Shown in pieces: positions 43,762-52,725 of a stretch of 64,000 nucleotides of DNA. The stretch is from Mycolicibacterium bacteremicum (GTDB taxonomy: Bacteria > Actinomycetota > Actinomycetes > Mycobacteriales > Mycobacteriaceae). The stretch covers positions 124,001-188,000 of the forward strand of contig NZ_MVHJ01000001.1 in the NCBI RefSeq assembly GCF_002086115.1, read 5' to 3'. Below the pieces are notes generated by a model. That model was given only the letters and a program-made list of their open reading frames with translations. It did no database searches and was not told the DNA's origin. The translations under genes and the position numbers were made by a program. Positions within the stretch are counted from its first letter, which is position 1; each line of letters begins with the position of its first letter.

Positions 43762-46700
43762 ATGTCCAGACGATCGAAGGTGTCGCTGCGCGCCCTTCTC
43801 GACGCCAACGGTCGCACGATCGTTCGTCATCCGGTGCTCATGATCGCCGCGTGGCTGGTCATCGCCGGTTCCCTGTTCGCAGCGTTCCCGCCGTTGATCG
43901 TGGTCGCCGAGCGCAACCCGCCGGATTTCATGCCCGCCAACTCGGCGGTCATCGCCGCCAACCAGCAAATGAAAGATGCCTTCAAAGAGGCAGATGCGGC
44001 CAACCTCATCGCGGTCGTGCTGGTCAACGAGGACGGCCTGAGCGAGGCCGACGAGGCCACCTACCGCACGCTGGTCGAGCGGCTGCGCGCGCGCACCGAC
44101 ATCGTCTCGTCGATGCAGGACTTCATCAGCATCCCGGAGATCCGGCAGGCGATGACCTCCAAGGACGGGCTGGCCTGGAACCTGCCGGTCAGTCTCTACG
44201 GCTCGATGGGCAGCGGGCAGGGTCAGGCCGCCTACCGGGACGCCAAGGAGATCATCGACGAGGTCACGGCCGGGACCACGCTGAAACCGGCCATCGTCGG
44301 CGCGGCCGCGACGTTCGAGGATGTCAGCAAGATCTCGCTGAGCGACCAGGTGCTGATCGAGATCTCCACCGTCGTCACGGTCTTGCTGATCCTGATCATC
44401 GTCTACCGCAACATCGTCGCGATGGTGATACCGCTGATCAGCATCGGTATCTCGCTGGCAGTGGCCCAGCAGGTGGTGGCCGGCCTCGGTCTGATCGGCC
44501 TGGGGCTCGCCCCGCAGACGATCGTGCTCATCACCGGCATGATGCTGGGCGCCGGCGTCGACTACGCCGTCTTCTACTTCAGTCGCTATCAGGAGTATCT
44601 GAGACGGGGGTATCAATCCGACAAGGCCATCGTCGCGGCGATGGTGTCGATCGGCGAGGTGATCGCCGGATCGGCCGGCACGGTCGCCATCACCTTCCTG
44701 GGGCTGTCCTTCGCGACGCTCAGCGTGTTCTCCACCGTCGGGCCCGCGCTGGCCGCGACGATCTTCATCGGGTTCCTCGGCTCGATCACCCTGTTGCCGG
44801 CGTTCATCACGCTGGCCGGGCGCCGGGGCTGGGTCAATCCCCGCAAGGACATCACCGGCCCGTTCTGGCGCCGGATGGGCGTGTTCATCGTCCGCAAGCC
44901 CAAGCTGAACCTGTTCGTCAGCCTCGGCATCCTGATCGCCCTCGCCAGTTGCGCCCTGCTGGTCGACTTCAACTACGACGACCGCAAGAACCTGCCCACC
45001 GATTCGGCGAGCAACGGGTCCTACGAGATCATGGACGACCACTTCTCCATCAGCTCGTCGATCCAGCAGTTCATCGTCGTGCACTCCGATACGCAGGATC
45101 TGCGTTCGCCGCGCTCGTTGGCGGACCTGGAGCAGATGGCCAACCGGGTCAGTCAGCTGCCCGATATCGAGGCGGTCCGCGGTATCACCCGACCCAACGG
45201 GGAGATGCTGACCGAGGCCCGCGCCACCCATCAGGCCGGTGAGGTCGGCGACAAGCTCGGTGAGGCCACCAACCTGATCGACGAGAACGATTCCCGGCTG
45301 ACCCAGCTGTCCGAGGGCGCGCGCACGCTGGCCAACGTGCTGGACCAGATCCGCGACGAGATCGTGGCCGCCGCGCCCCCGCTGCGCACCATCCTGACCT
45401 CGCTGGTGGAGGTGGAGCAGGAGTTCGGCGGGACCGAGACGCTGCGCTCGGTGGAGGCCAGCGCCAAGATGATCGACCTGCTGCGCGGTGTCGGCAAGAC
45501 CATGGGTGTCGGGCTGGAGCAGGTGGTGCTCAACACGCTGTGGATGCAGCCGACCGTGGCGTTGATGAAGTCCAGCCCGGTCTGCAACCTCGACCCTGTC
45601 TGCAACGCGGTGCGTATCGACATGGAACGCATCCTCATCGCCTACGACGACGGCACCATCCAGCAGCTCTACGAGCTGTCCAAGCAGCTGGAGACCACCA
45701 CCGAGGGTGACAGCCTGCATCGGTCCGTCGGGGGCATCTCCACCGAGATCGACACCGCGCTCGACGCAGCCGACCAGCTCGGGCTGAACAGTCCGGCCGA
45801 TGTCGAGGCGCAGATGGACGAGCTGCTCAACGGCATGAACATGCTGGCCGACTCCAGTGAGGCGCTGGCCCAGGGTGTGCAGCTGCTGGTCGACCAGACC
45901 CGGCAGATGGGCGGCGGCCTCAGCCAGGCCTCGGACTTCCTGTTGGCGATGAAGCGCGACGCCGGCGACCCGTCGATGTCCGGCTTCTACATCCCACCGC
46001 AGATCCTGACCCGGCCGGAGTTCGAGAAGGCCGCCAAGCTGTTCATCTCCGAGGACGGCCACACCGCCCGGTATGTGGTGCAGACCGCGCTGGACCCGTT
46101 CGGGGCCGACGCCATGGACCAGGTCGACGACATCATCGCGGCCGCCGAGAGCGCCCGGCCCAACACGACGCTGGAGGACGCCACTATCCAGATGGTGGGC
46201 ACCAGCGTCTACCAGAACGAGATCCGCGGCTACTACAACGGTGACATCCGCTACATCGTGCTGGTGACGCTGATCGTGGTGTTCCTGATCCTGGCGGTGC
46301 TGCTGCGGGCCATCGTGGCCCCGATCTACCTGGTGCTCTCGGTGGTGCTGTCCTACGCCTCGGCGCTGGGCATCGCGGTGATCGTCTTCCAGTACATCCT
46401 CAAACAGCCGCTGTTCTGGAACACCCCGGGCATGACCTTCCTGGTGTTGGTGGCCGTCGGTGCCGACTACAACCTGCTGCTGATATCCCGGATCAGGGAG
46501 GAGGCGCACCGCGGCACCAAGGTGGCGGTCATCCGCACCGTCGGCGCGACCGGTGGCGTGATCACCTCGGCCGGTCTGATCTTCGCCGCGTCGATGCTGG
46601 CCATGACCGTCAGCAGCATCGCCGCGATCGTGCAGCTGGGGTTCATCATCGGTGTCGGTCTGCTGTTGGACACCTTCCTGGTCCGCACCATCACGGTGCC

Positions 46701-46926
46701 GGCCATCGCCGTGCTGCTCGGCGAGCTGAACTGGTGGCCGTCACAGGTGCCCAACGAGTTGCGCAGCAAGGTGCCGTTCCTGCGGCGCAAGGCGGCATCC
46801 GAGGAGCGCACCGCACCGATGGGCTTCGCCGTGGACGACGATCCCGATGATGACGACACCGAGGTCGGTTACGGTGTCGCGGTGGCCAAGGCCTCCATGG
46901 TCAGCGCGGCATGGCGGGACCGGTAG
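43762..46926 (+). CDS. MmpL-family RND lipid transporter
   Basis: 1,054 residues, typical MmpL length. The first transmembrane helix (VLMIAAWLVIAGSLFAAFPPL) precedes a large periplasmic domain (about 50-185), helices 2-6 (about 190-380), a second, large periplasmic loop (about 405-830), and helices 8-12. Signature residues in the membrane include GAGVDYAVFYFSRYQEYLRRG in the first half and VGADYNLLLISRIREEAHRG in the second, which carry the proton-relay Asp-Tyr pairs. The tail is acidic. No mmpS gene is beside it. MmpL proteins export complex envelope lipids and siderophores; this one is next to glycan genes, so a glycolipid cargo is plausible, but the subclass was not identified. Confidence 0.93.
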   Translation: MSRRSKVSLRALLDANGRTIVRHPVLMIAAWLVIAGSLFAAFPPLIVVAERNPPDFMPANSAVIAANQQMKDAFKEADAANLIAVVLVNEDGLSEADEATYRTLVERLRARTDIVSSMQDFISIPEIRQAMTSKDGLAWNLPVSLYGSMGSGQGQAAYRDAKEIIDEVTAGTTLKPAIVGAAATFEDVSKISLSDQVLIEISTVVTVLLILIIVYRNIVAMVIPLISIGISLAVAQQVVAGLGLIGLGLAPQTIVLITGMMLGAGVDYAVFYFSRYQEYLRRGYQSDKAIVAAMVSIGEVIAGSAGTVAITFLGLSFATLSVFSTVGPALAATIFIGFLGSITLLPAFITLAGRRGWVNPRKDITGPFWRRMGVFIVRKPKLNLFVSLGILIALASCALLVDFNYDDRKNLPTDSASNGSYEIMDDHFSISSSIQQFIVVHSDTQDLRSPRSLADLEQMANRVSQLPDIEAVRGITRPNGEMLTEARATHQAGEVGDKLGEATNLIDENDSRLTQLSEGARTLANVLDQIRDEIVAAAPPLRTILTSLVEVEQEFGGTETLRSVEASAKMIDLLRGVGKTMGVGLEQVVLNTLWMQPTVALMKSSPVCNLDPVCNAVRIDMERILIAYDDGTIQQLYELSKQLETTTEGDSLHRSVGGISTEIDTALDAADQLGLNSPADVEAQMDELLNGMNMLADSSEALAQGVQLLVDQTRQMGGGLSQASDFLLAMKRDAGDPSMSGFYIPPQILTRPEFEKAAKLFISEDGHTARYVVQTALDPFGADAMDQVDDIIAAAESARPNTTLEDATIQMVGTSVYQNEIRGYYNGDIRYIVLVTLIVVFLILAVLLRAIVAPIYLVLSVVLSYASALGIAVIVFQYILKQPLFWNTPGMTFLVLVAVGADYNLLLISRIREEAHRGTKVAVIRTVGATGGVITSAGLIFAASMLAMTVSSIAAIVQLGFIIGVGLLLDTFLVRTITVPAIAVLLGELNWWPSQVPNELRSKVPFLRRKAASEERTAPMGFAVDDDPDDDDTEVGYGVAVAKASMVSAAWRDR

Positions 46927-46967
46927 GCGGACTCAGGTATACGCGCGGCGGGTGACGGCGTCGTCGT

Positions 46968-48137
46968 TCAGTTGCTGCGGAACACCGCTGCGCTGCGACG
47001 TGCGGCATCGGCCCAACTGCCGTATTCGGCCGCCCAGTAGCGCAGAGAGTCGCGGTCGACCGTGGCTGCTTTGGCCCGCGCTTCCGCCATTCCGGCAGCG
47101 AGGCCGTCAGGGCAGAGTTCGACCGGGTAGAGGCGCTGCCCGCCGGCCAGGTCGGCAAGGTGGTTGACGGCAGGTCCCACCACTGGGCATCCCATGCTCA
47201 GCGCGAGCAGGGCACTGCCAGATGTGAAGAACGTGCGGTGTGCGATGACCGCGGCATCGGCGGCCGCGAAGTACGTCGGAACCTGTGCGGTGGGGATGTG
47301 CTTCGCCTGCACGATGATTCGGGGATCACGTCGGGCGGCCGCCAATTCGGCCGCGACGTCCCCCTCCGGGTGGCCCGCCAGGATGAGTCGGTCGTTTTCT
47401 CGGGCCATCCTCTGGAACCCAGCGATGATGTCTGCGAGGCCTTTGTACGGGCGGATGAGTCCGAACGACAGTGCCACGAATCCGTCGGTGGGAAGCCTCA
47501 GTTCGGCCCGGGCCCCTGATTGGGTGGGAGGAATGGGGTGCGAGTCGATGTAATGCGGATGGTGGACCACCGTCGTCGGACCGTCGTAACCGAATTCTTC
47601 GGCCAGGATTGCTCGGGCCCCGGGAAAATGGATGAAGACGTGGTCGCACAAGTCGAGTAGTTCTTGCCGCGCGCGACGTCCGAGTTCAGGGTAGGGGTCG
47701 TCGTGTGGGACCAGATTGTGCGCGGTCCAGGCGATGCGGACACCGCGCTGCTTCAGTTCCTGGATCTGTCGACGGAACATGCCGGCGCGGGTCTTGTACA
47801 GCCAGAGCCTGCGGTCGCGGTGCGCTTCGGTCGTCCAGTGGCCGTGCAGCCAGTCACCGGCTCGTAGCCGAGCAGAACCCGAACTGAGGATGAACGGCGT
47901 GCGAACATCGAGGCCCTCTTCGCGGAAGGCGTCGACGAGGCTTGGCAGGTAAGGGTTGTCGAACCAGCGCGGCCAGATGAGGACTCGCGGCGAAGGTCGA
48001 CCGAGCCCGACCCGGGTGCCGATCGAGCCGCCGATCAAATGCTCGGCGGTCGCCTGCGGAGTCCTCACGGCGGTGCTGTCGGCGGCCCGCTGGGCCGAAC
48101 TGTCGGGCATAGTCGCGCGATGGGTCGTGCGGGCCAT
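46968..48137 (-). CDS. GT4-type glycosyltransferase
   Basis: 389 residues with a two-domain GT-B layout. The N-terminal acceptor domain (RVLIWPRWFDNPYLPSLVDAF; TAHNLVPHDDPYPEL) resembles teichuronate- or mannosyl-type enzymes. The C-terminal donor domain has GLIRPYKGLADIIAGFQRM and the nucleotide-sugar-binding EX7E-like stretch near SGSALLALSMGCPVVGP. No membrane span, so it acts on the cytoplasmic side. ATG 48137 has TAAAGT (minus strand, plus 48144-48149) 6 nt upstream, so it is leaderless. It faces the MmpL gene and lies next to UDP-glucose dehydrogenase and a GT2 gene, suggesting a shared glycan. Confidence 0.88.
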   Translation of the reverse strand: MARTTHRATMPDSSAQRAADSTAVRTPQATAEHLIGGSIGTRVGLGRPSPRVLIWPRWFDNPYLPSLVDAFREEGLDVRTPFILSSGSARLRAGDWLHGHWTTEAHRDRRLWLYKTRAGMFRRQIQELKQRGVRIAWTAHNLVPHDDPYPELGRRARQELLDLCDHVFIHFPGARAILAEEFGYDGPTTVVHHPHYIDSHPIPPTQSGARAELRLPTDGFVALSFGLIRPYKGLADIIAGFQRMARENDRLILAGHPEGDVAAELAAARRDPRIIVQAKHIPTAQVPTYFAAADAAVIAHRTFFTSGSALLALSMGCPVVGPAVNHLADLAGGQRLYPVELCPDGLAAGMAEARAKAATVDRDSLRYWAAEYGSWADAARRSAAVFRSN

Positions 48138-48956
48138 GGGCGGACTTTAACAGTGTTCTCAGGTTTCCATCGGGGGAGTTTTGCATCCCGCTTCCGCTGA
48201 TGCTTGATGAGGACAAGTGTCAAATTAGCTGAGTCCCTGACGTTTTCGATCTTGATCAGCTGCCGCCTCGTGATCGGTCCATGTCGTCGCAGGACTCCGT
48301 GGTGAGCAGCGAACGGTGCTCCGGCAACCGTCTGAGAGTTTGCCGAAATTCGCGCGGGCGGAATGTGTTCGCGCACGAACTCGCGGTCCTATCGCCGATG
48401 ACGATGTTTAAAGAGATTCGCTGGCAACGGATTCGAAGGTCCCTTATAGGATGGTCGACGGTCGGACGGATATTGTGGCGGTCCTCACCCGCCAGCTGTC
48501 ACATCAACTGTCCGACTTCTGGAAAACGCTGACGCCAAATGTTCAGAGTCCGGTTTCCGGAGCGCCCGACCGTCCGGAACCGTCCGACATGACGGAGCCC
48601 GACGCTTGGTCACCGCGCGCCGAGCGTGCTGTGAAGTAGCTGTACTTGACTGATCTTGATCATCGATAGTTGCGGCGGGAAAGGTGTGGCGTGGCGCGTT
48701 CGACGTGGCTGGTCAGTTCGAACGCCTCGATCGGTCCGTTCCTGCCCCCGGGTGTCCGCGCCGCGACTACGAGTGGCGCCGACCGCACGGTGTGGTGTAC
48801 TTAGCGCCGACAGACGGCGTCTGCAGCAACCCCGCACGGGTAGTCCGCAAGGCAGCGTGCGGCGGGACGCGAGATAGGCAAGGAGAGTTCTTTGGCGGGC
48901 ACAGTCCTTCCATCCTCGTCGAACATCGTTCCTGTGAGAGCTTGGAGTTGGGCCTG
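48138..48956. other. 819-bp gap between GT4 and UDP-glucose dehydrogenase
   Basis: No convincing gene. It holds the leftward GT4 promoter (TAAAGT, plus 48144-48149). A GC-rich hairpin lies at 48552-48581 (GGTTTCCGGA, 11-nt loop, TCCGGAACC). A TTGACT is at 48646-48651 with TAGTTG 15 bp later. The 62-codon frame at 48451-48639 has no ribosome-binding site. The frame of ugd stays open upstream to 48684, but its composition there looks non-coding. The GC content is lower than in flanking genes, compatible with a transfer boundary or long leader. Confidence 0.45.
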
Positions 48957-50279
48957 ATGAAACTGAGTGTGATCGGAACGGGCTACCTCGGCGCCGTCCA
49001 CGCCGCCTGCATGGCAAAGATCGGGCATGAGGTCGTCGCCTACGACACCGACGAGAAGAAGATTGCCGCACTGGCCGCTGGGACCTCTCCGTTCTTCGAG
49101 CCCGGATTCGATGAGCTGCTCGGTGAGGTGCTGGCCACCGGCCGATTGCGGTTCACCCAATCCGTCGAGGATGCGGTGTCGGGCGCCTCGGTGCACTTCG
49201 TCTGTGTCGGCACGCCCCAGCTGGCGGGTTCGGATGCGGCCAACATCTCATATGTCGACAGTGCGTTCCGGTCCGTCGCGGTCAACGCCGACTGCGACGG
49301 CCTGATCGTCGGAAAGTCCACCGTGCCGGTCGGTACCGCGCAGCGACTGGTCGGTGAGGTCGCCGCGACCTCCTCGCCGCACCGGTTGGAGGTCGCCTGG
49401 AACCCGGAGTTCCTCCGCGAGGGCAAGGCGATCGAGGACACGCTGCAACCAGACCGCTTGGTGTTCGGCGTGACCTCCGAATATGCCGAGAAGACGCTGC
49501 AGGAGGTGTACGGGCCCCTGCTGGACGCAGGCACCCCCCACCTGACGGCCGACCTGCCGACCTCCGAGCTGGTCAAGGTTGCCGCCAATGCCTTTCTGGC
49601 GACCAAGATCTCGTTCATCAACGCAATGGCCGAAGTGTGCGAGATCGTCGACGCCGATGTGGTCACCCTCAGCCGCGCGCTGGGTTACGACGAACGCATC
49701 GGCAAGCGGTTCCTCAACGCCGGGCTCGGTTTCGGCGGCGGCTGCCTACCCAAGGACATCCGCGCCTTCAGCGCGCGAGCCGGTGAACTTGGCGCCTCGG
49801 ACGCGCTGAGGTTCCTGCACGAGGTCGACAAGATCAACCTGCGTCGCCGGGAGAAGGCCGTCTCGGTCGCGCGCGCGGTCGTCGGCGGTGAGTTGCTGGG
49901 CAAGAGCATCGCGGTACTGGGCGCGGCCTTCAAGCCCAACAGTGACGATGTCCGCGATTCGCCGGCACTCAACGTCGCGGCCGCCATGCACCTCAAGGGC
50001 GCCGATGTCCGCGTGCACGATCCGAAGGCCATCGAGAACGCCAAGGCGCGGTTCCCCACCCTGGGCTACTTCGATGACGTGGAACAAGCCTGCCGCAACG
50101 TCGATCTCATCGTGCTGGCCACCGAGTGGGACGAATACACCGGCATCGATCCCGCGGCGTTCCGGGCGGTGGTCAAGGAGCCGCGTCTGCTGGATACCCG
50201 CAACGCGCTCGACCGGCAGTACTGGTCCGGCGCCGGGTGGCAGGTGTACAGCCTGGGCAGGGGTGGACTGACCGCGTGA
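48957..50279 (+). CDS. UDP-glucose 6-dehydrogenase
   Basis: Oxidises UDP-glucose to UDP-glucuronic acid, using two NAD+. 440 residues. The N-terminal Rossmann motif is GTGYLG at residues 7-12. The catalytic Cys263 lies in FGGGCLPKD, and upstream comes KVAANAFLATKISFINAMAEVCE with the active-site Lys/Asn. The C-terminal domain (GKSIAVLGAAFKPNSDDVRDSPALNVA) completes the family pattern. The ATG at 48957 is chosen by family N-terminus (MKLSVIGTGYLG). The GT2 gene overlaps its stop (GTGA), tying glucuronate supply to glycan assembly. Product could feed an acidic sugar in a surface glycolipid or polysaccharide. Confidence 0.95.
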   Translation: MKLSVIGTGYLGAVHAACMAKIGHEVVAYDTDEKKIAALAAGTSPFFEPGFDELLGEVLATGRLRFTQSVEDAVSGASVHFVCVGTPQLAGSDAANISYVDSAFRSVAVNADCDGLIVGKSTVPVGTAQRLVGEVAATSSPHRLEVAWNPEFLREGKAIEDTLQPDRLVFGVTSEYAEKTLQEVYGPLLDAGTPHLTADLPTSELVKVAANAFLATKISFINAMAEVCEIVDADVVTLSRALGYDERIGKRFLNAGLGFGGGCLPKDIRAFSARAGELGASDALRFLHEVDKINLRRREKAVSVARAVVGGELLGKSIAVLGAAFKPNSDDVRDSPALNVAAAMHLKGADVRVHDPKAIENAKARFPTLGYFDDVEQACRNVDLIVLATEWDEYTGIDPAAFRAVVKEPRLLDTRNALDRQYWSGAGWQVYSLGRGGLTA

Positions 50280-51190
50280 CCCGGATCGAGGTGATCATCC
50301 CGGTCCGGGACATGGCGGGACACCTACCGAAACTTCTGGCCCCCACCCTCGACCAGCTCGCCGACGGGGATCGGGTGACCGTCGTCGACGACGCGTCCAC
50401 CGACAACACCGCGGCCGTGGCCCGATCGCTGGGCGCCAACGTCGTGACGGTGTCGAAGAGTCGCGGCCCGTATTACGCACGGCAGTTGGCGGCCAGCAGG
50501 TCCGATGCCGATGTCCTGCTGTTCACCGACGGGCGCTGCCGTCCGTTGCCGGGACTGCTGGAGGCGCACCGCGGACTTCAGCAGCAACCCGGAGTCGCGC
50601 TGTCCTGTACAAACGTCCGCACACTGACCGGTCCCACGCTGGCCGCCAAGTTGGCGGCGGCGATGCAGCCATTCATGTTGCCCCGCGGCGGTGGGGCGAT
50701 GAAGGCGACCATCGGAATGGTGCCGCCCAAGCCGGATTACTTCCCGACCGCCAACCTCGGTATCGACCGGGCGGCCTTCGTCGCGGTCGGCGGCTTCCGC
50801 TCGATGCGCGGCGGGGGAGACCTCGACATCTGCTGGCGCATCCAGGAACAGGGCCTGGGGACCATCGCCACCGACACCCGGGTGCTCATGGAATGGGAAC
50901 CGCGGACCGCGATGCGGGACCTGGCCAGCCAGTGGAAGCGCTACGGAAACAGCAACGCCTACATCCGCTGGGCCAATCGCAATGACGGCGCGGCGGCGGG
51001 GGTCCACGTGCCGGCCAAGACCTCGCCGAAGGAGGCCTGGTCGATTTTGCGGGCCGAATTGCAGCGCCCACCAAGCGAACTGCTGGCCAACGCGCTGGTG
51101 GGCCTCGCATTCCAGTACGGCTACTTCACCGCGACGTTGAAGCGCTCGGAGTTCGAGATGCCCGCCCCTTTCGACATCGCGGCGGACTGA
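50276..51190 (+). CDS. GT2-type glycosyltransferase
   Basis: 304 residues of the GT-A fold: RIEVIIPVRDMAGHLPKLLA at the N-terminus, nucleotide-binding VTVVDDASTDNTAAVA, the DXD-equivalent FTDGRCRP, and acceptor-side GFRSMRGGGDLDICWRIQEQG, which matches the conserved ED-type motif of family 2 enzymes. A hydrophobic patch near the C-terminus (LLANALVGLAFQYGYFTA) could lie on the membrane. It starts with GTG 50276 inside the ugd stop, so it is translationally coupled. Donor and acceptor unknown; UDP-glucuronate from the preceding enzyme is a possible donor. Confidence 0.9.
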   Translation: MTRIEVIIPVRDMAGHLPKLLAPTLDQLADGDRVTVVDDASTDNTAAVARSLGANVVTVSKSRGPYYARQLAASRSDADVLLFTDGRCRPLPGLLEAHRGLQQQPGVALSCTNVRTLTGPTLAAKLAAAMQPFMLPRGGGAMKATIGMVPPKPDYFPTANLGIDRAAFVAVGGFRSMRGGGDLDICWRIQEQGLGTIATDTRVLMEWEPRTAMRDLASQWKRYGNSNAYIRWANRNDGAAAGVHVPAKTSPKEAWSILRAELQRPPSELLANALVGLAFQYGYFTATLKRSEFEMPAPFDIAAD

Positions 51191-51196
51191 GCTCGC

Positions 51197-51991
51197 TCAG
51201 CCCTCCTGCTTACCGCCCTCGACGGCCGCGCGGTAGCCGCGCACCGTGATGGGCACGAACACAGCGCCGATCACCACGGTCCAGAGGACCATGAGCAGCA
51301 CCGGTTGCAGCAGCGGTCCACCGGAGGACAGCGCCCGCATGGTCGCCGCGGCGGGTGCGACAGGCTGATACTCGGCCAACGGTCGCAGCAGCGCGGGAAT
51401 CCGGTGCAGGGGAATCAGCGTCGCGAACGCCAAACCCATGCACGCGGACTGGATCCACGTGAGAATTACCCGGGCCTTGGGTTGCAGAGCAAGTGTGATG
51501 ACGATCGTCGCGAACGACACCACCAGGATCGAGGGGATCAACAGGTAGAACGCGAATCCGAACCCGTTGCCCGCGAAGCGGAACCCCATGGCGTAAGCGA
51601 CCGCGACCACCAGCGCTGAGCCGAGAAAAGTGCGGATCGCCTCGGCGATCAGCGCGCCGAGCAGTACCGATGTCCGCCGGACCGGCATGAGCCACATCCG
51701 GGTGAGCAGTCCGCTGTCGCGGTCGTAGGGGACCACGAGGCCGGCGCCGACGGCGGCCGACATGGCGCCTGCCAGCGTGCAGACCGGGATCAACAGATCC
51801 AGACCGCTGTTTCCGGTGAGTCGGACCATCGACTTGCCGACCAGCAGGCCGTAGATGACCAGCAGGCCGGTCGGGAACAGCAACGCCTGCACGGGAACCA
51901 TCGGGAAGCGGCGCCACTGGAGGAACAATCGGCCGGCGAAGATCCAGGCCTCGCTCAGGAGTGCATGGCGATACGCGGTTTCAGCTTTCAC
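51197..51991 (-). CDS. ABC-2 type permease (DrrC-like)
   Basis: 264 residues from GTG 51991, which overlaps the stop of the preceding permease gene. Six hydrophobic helices, including PVQALLFPTGLLVIYGLLVGKS, LIPVCTLAGAMSAAVGAGLVVPYDRDSGLLTRMWLMPVRR, TFLGSALVVAVAYAMGF and VVIGAVFVPITVRGYR. The PYDRDSGLLTRMWLMPVRRTSVLLG stretch is the coupling-helix region typical of ABC-2 exporters of lipids and drugs. It is the last gene of a three-gene ATPase-permease-permease operon like drrA-drrB-drrC, which exports phthiocerol dimycocerosates in M. tuberculosis. Confidence 0.9.
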   Translation of the reverse strand: MKAETAYRHALLSEAWIFAGRLFLQWRRFPMVPVQALLFPTGLLVIYGLLVGKSMVRLTGNSGLDLLIPVCTLAGAMSAAVGAGLVVPYDRDSGLLTRMWLMPVRRTSVLLGALIAEAIRTFLGSALVVAVAYAMGFRFAGNGFGFAFYLLIPSILVVSFATIVITLALQPKARVILTWIQSACMGLAFATLIPLHRIPALLRPLAEYQPVAPAAATMRALSSGGPLLQPVLLMVLWTVVIGAVFVPITVRGYRAAVEGGKQEG

Positions 51992-52725
51992 GATTCGCGT
52001 CCCTGCAGTCGAACGGCCATGGCCCCGAACACGATCAGCATTCCCACGCACCATGCCAAGGCCGTGAGCAGTGTGCCTGTCTCCAGCTGGCCGCTGGTGA
52101 ATCCGCGCAACGTATCGATGATCTGTGAGATCGGCTGGTACTGCACGAACGGGTGAATCCAGGACGGGAACGCGTCGACGGGCACCAGGCCGGTCGACAG
52201 CACCACGAGGACCACCTGGGGAATCATCAGGAGCTGGCTGGCCACCTCCGGCCGGCCGGCCTTGGTCCCGATCACATCGGCGCCGAAGGACAGGGCCAGC
52301 GTCAGCAACAGGGACAGCAACACGAACGCGGCGAAATAGCCGAATCCGGTGGTGAACCGGAAGCCCAGGATGTAGGCCCCGAGGATGGATGCGGCCAGGC
52401 CGAGCACACCGCGAATCAAGCAGAAGTTCATCCGCGCGAGCAGCATCGCGTATGGCGAGATCGGCAATGTCCGCATGCGGGTATCAAGCCCGCTGACCTT
52501 CGCCCAGGCCGCACGGTCGGTGGTGGTCAGCGCCCCGAACAGCATGGCCTGCACCACGATGGCGGGCAGGATGTACTGCTGGTAGCTCATTGCTCCTGTA
52601 GGGATCACATCGCGCAGTAGCAGCGCCAGGCCGATCAGACCCGAGATGGGCACCAGTACGGCGAACGCCAGGTCGAGCTGACCGCGGCGCACCACGCGCG
52701 CGGTCAGGATGCCGGTTGCCGTCAC
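51988..52725 (-). CDS. ABC-2 type permease (DrrB-like)
   Basis: 245 residues from GTG 52725, overlapping the ATPase stop (GTGA). Six hydrophobic helices, e.g. LDLAFAVLVPISGLIGLALLL, QQYILPAIVVQAMLFGALTT, and a C-terminal TALAWCVGMLIVFGAMAV. The RAAWAKVSGLDTRMRTLPISPYAMLLARM segment is the usual coupling helix. It pairs with the permease downstream to form the transmembrane part of a heterodimeric exporter. Confidence 0.9.
   Translation of the reverse strand: MTATGILTARVVRRGQLDLAFAVLVPISGLIGLALLLRDVIPTGAMSYQQYILPAIVVQAMLFGALTTTDRAAWAKVSGLDTRMRTLPISPYAMLLARMNFCLIRGVLGLAASILGAYILGFRFTTGFGYFAAFVLLSLLLTLALSFGADVIGTKAGRPEVASQLLMIPQVVLVVLSTGLVPVDAFPSWIHPFVQYQPISQIIDTLRGFTSGQLETGTLLTALAWCVGMLIVFGAMAVRLQGRES

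Noticed and set aside
43609..46509. 966-codon open frame antisense to the MmpL gene
   Set aside because: Same artefact; rich in His/Gln/Gly and Asp with no recognisable domain.
48451..48639. 62-codon ORF in the gap before ugd
   Set aside because: No ribosome-binding site, no hydrophobic or conserved pattern, and the ATG has no spaced -10.
48684..48956. 91-residue N-terminal extension of UDP-glucose dehydrogenase
   Set aside because: The family starts at MKLSVIGTGYLG; the upstream residues look non-coding.
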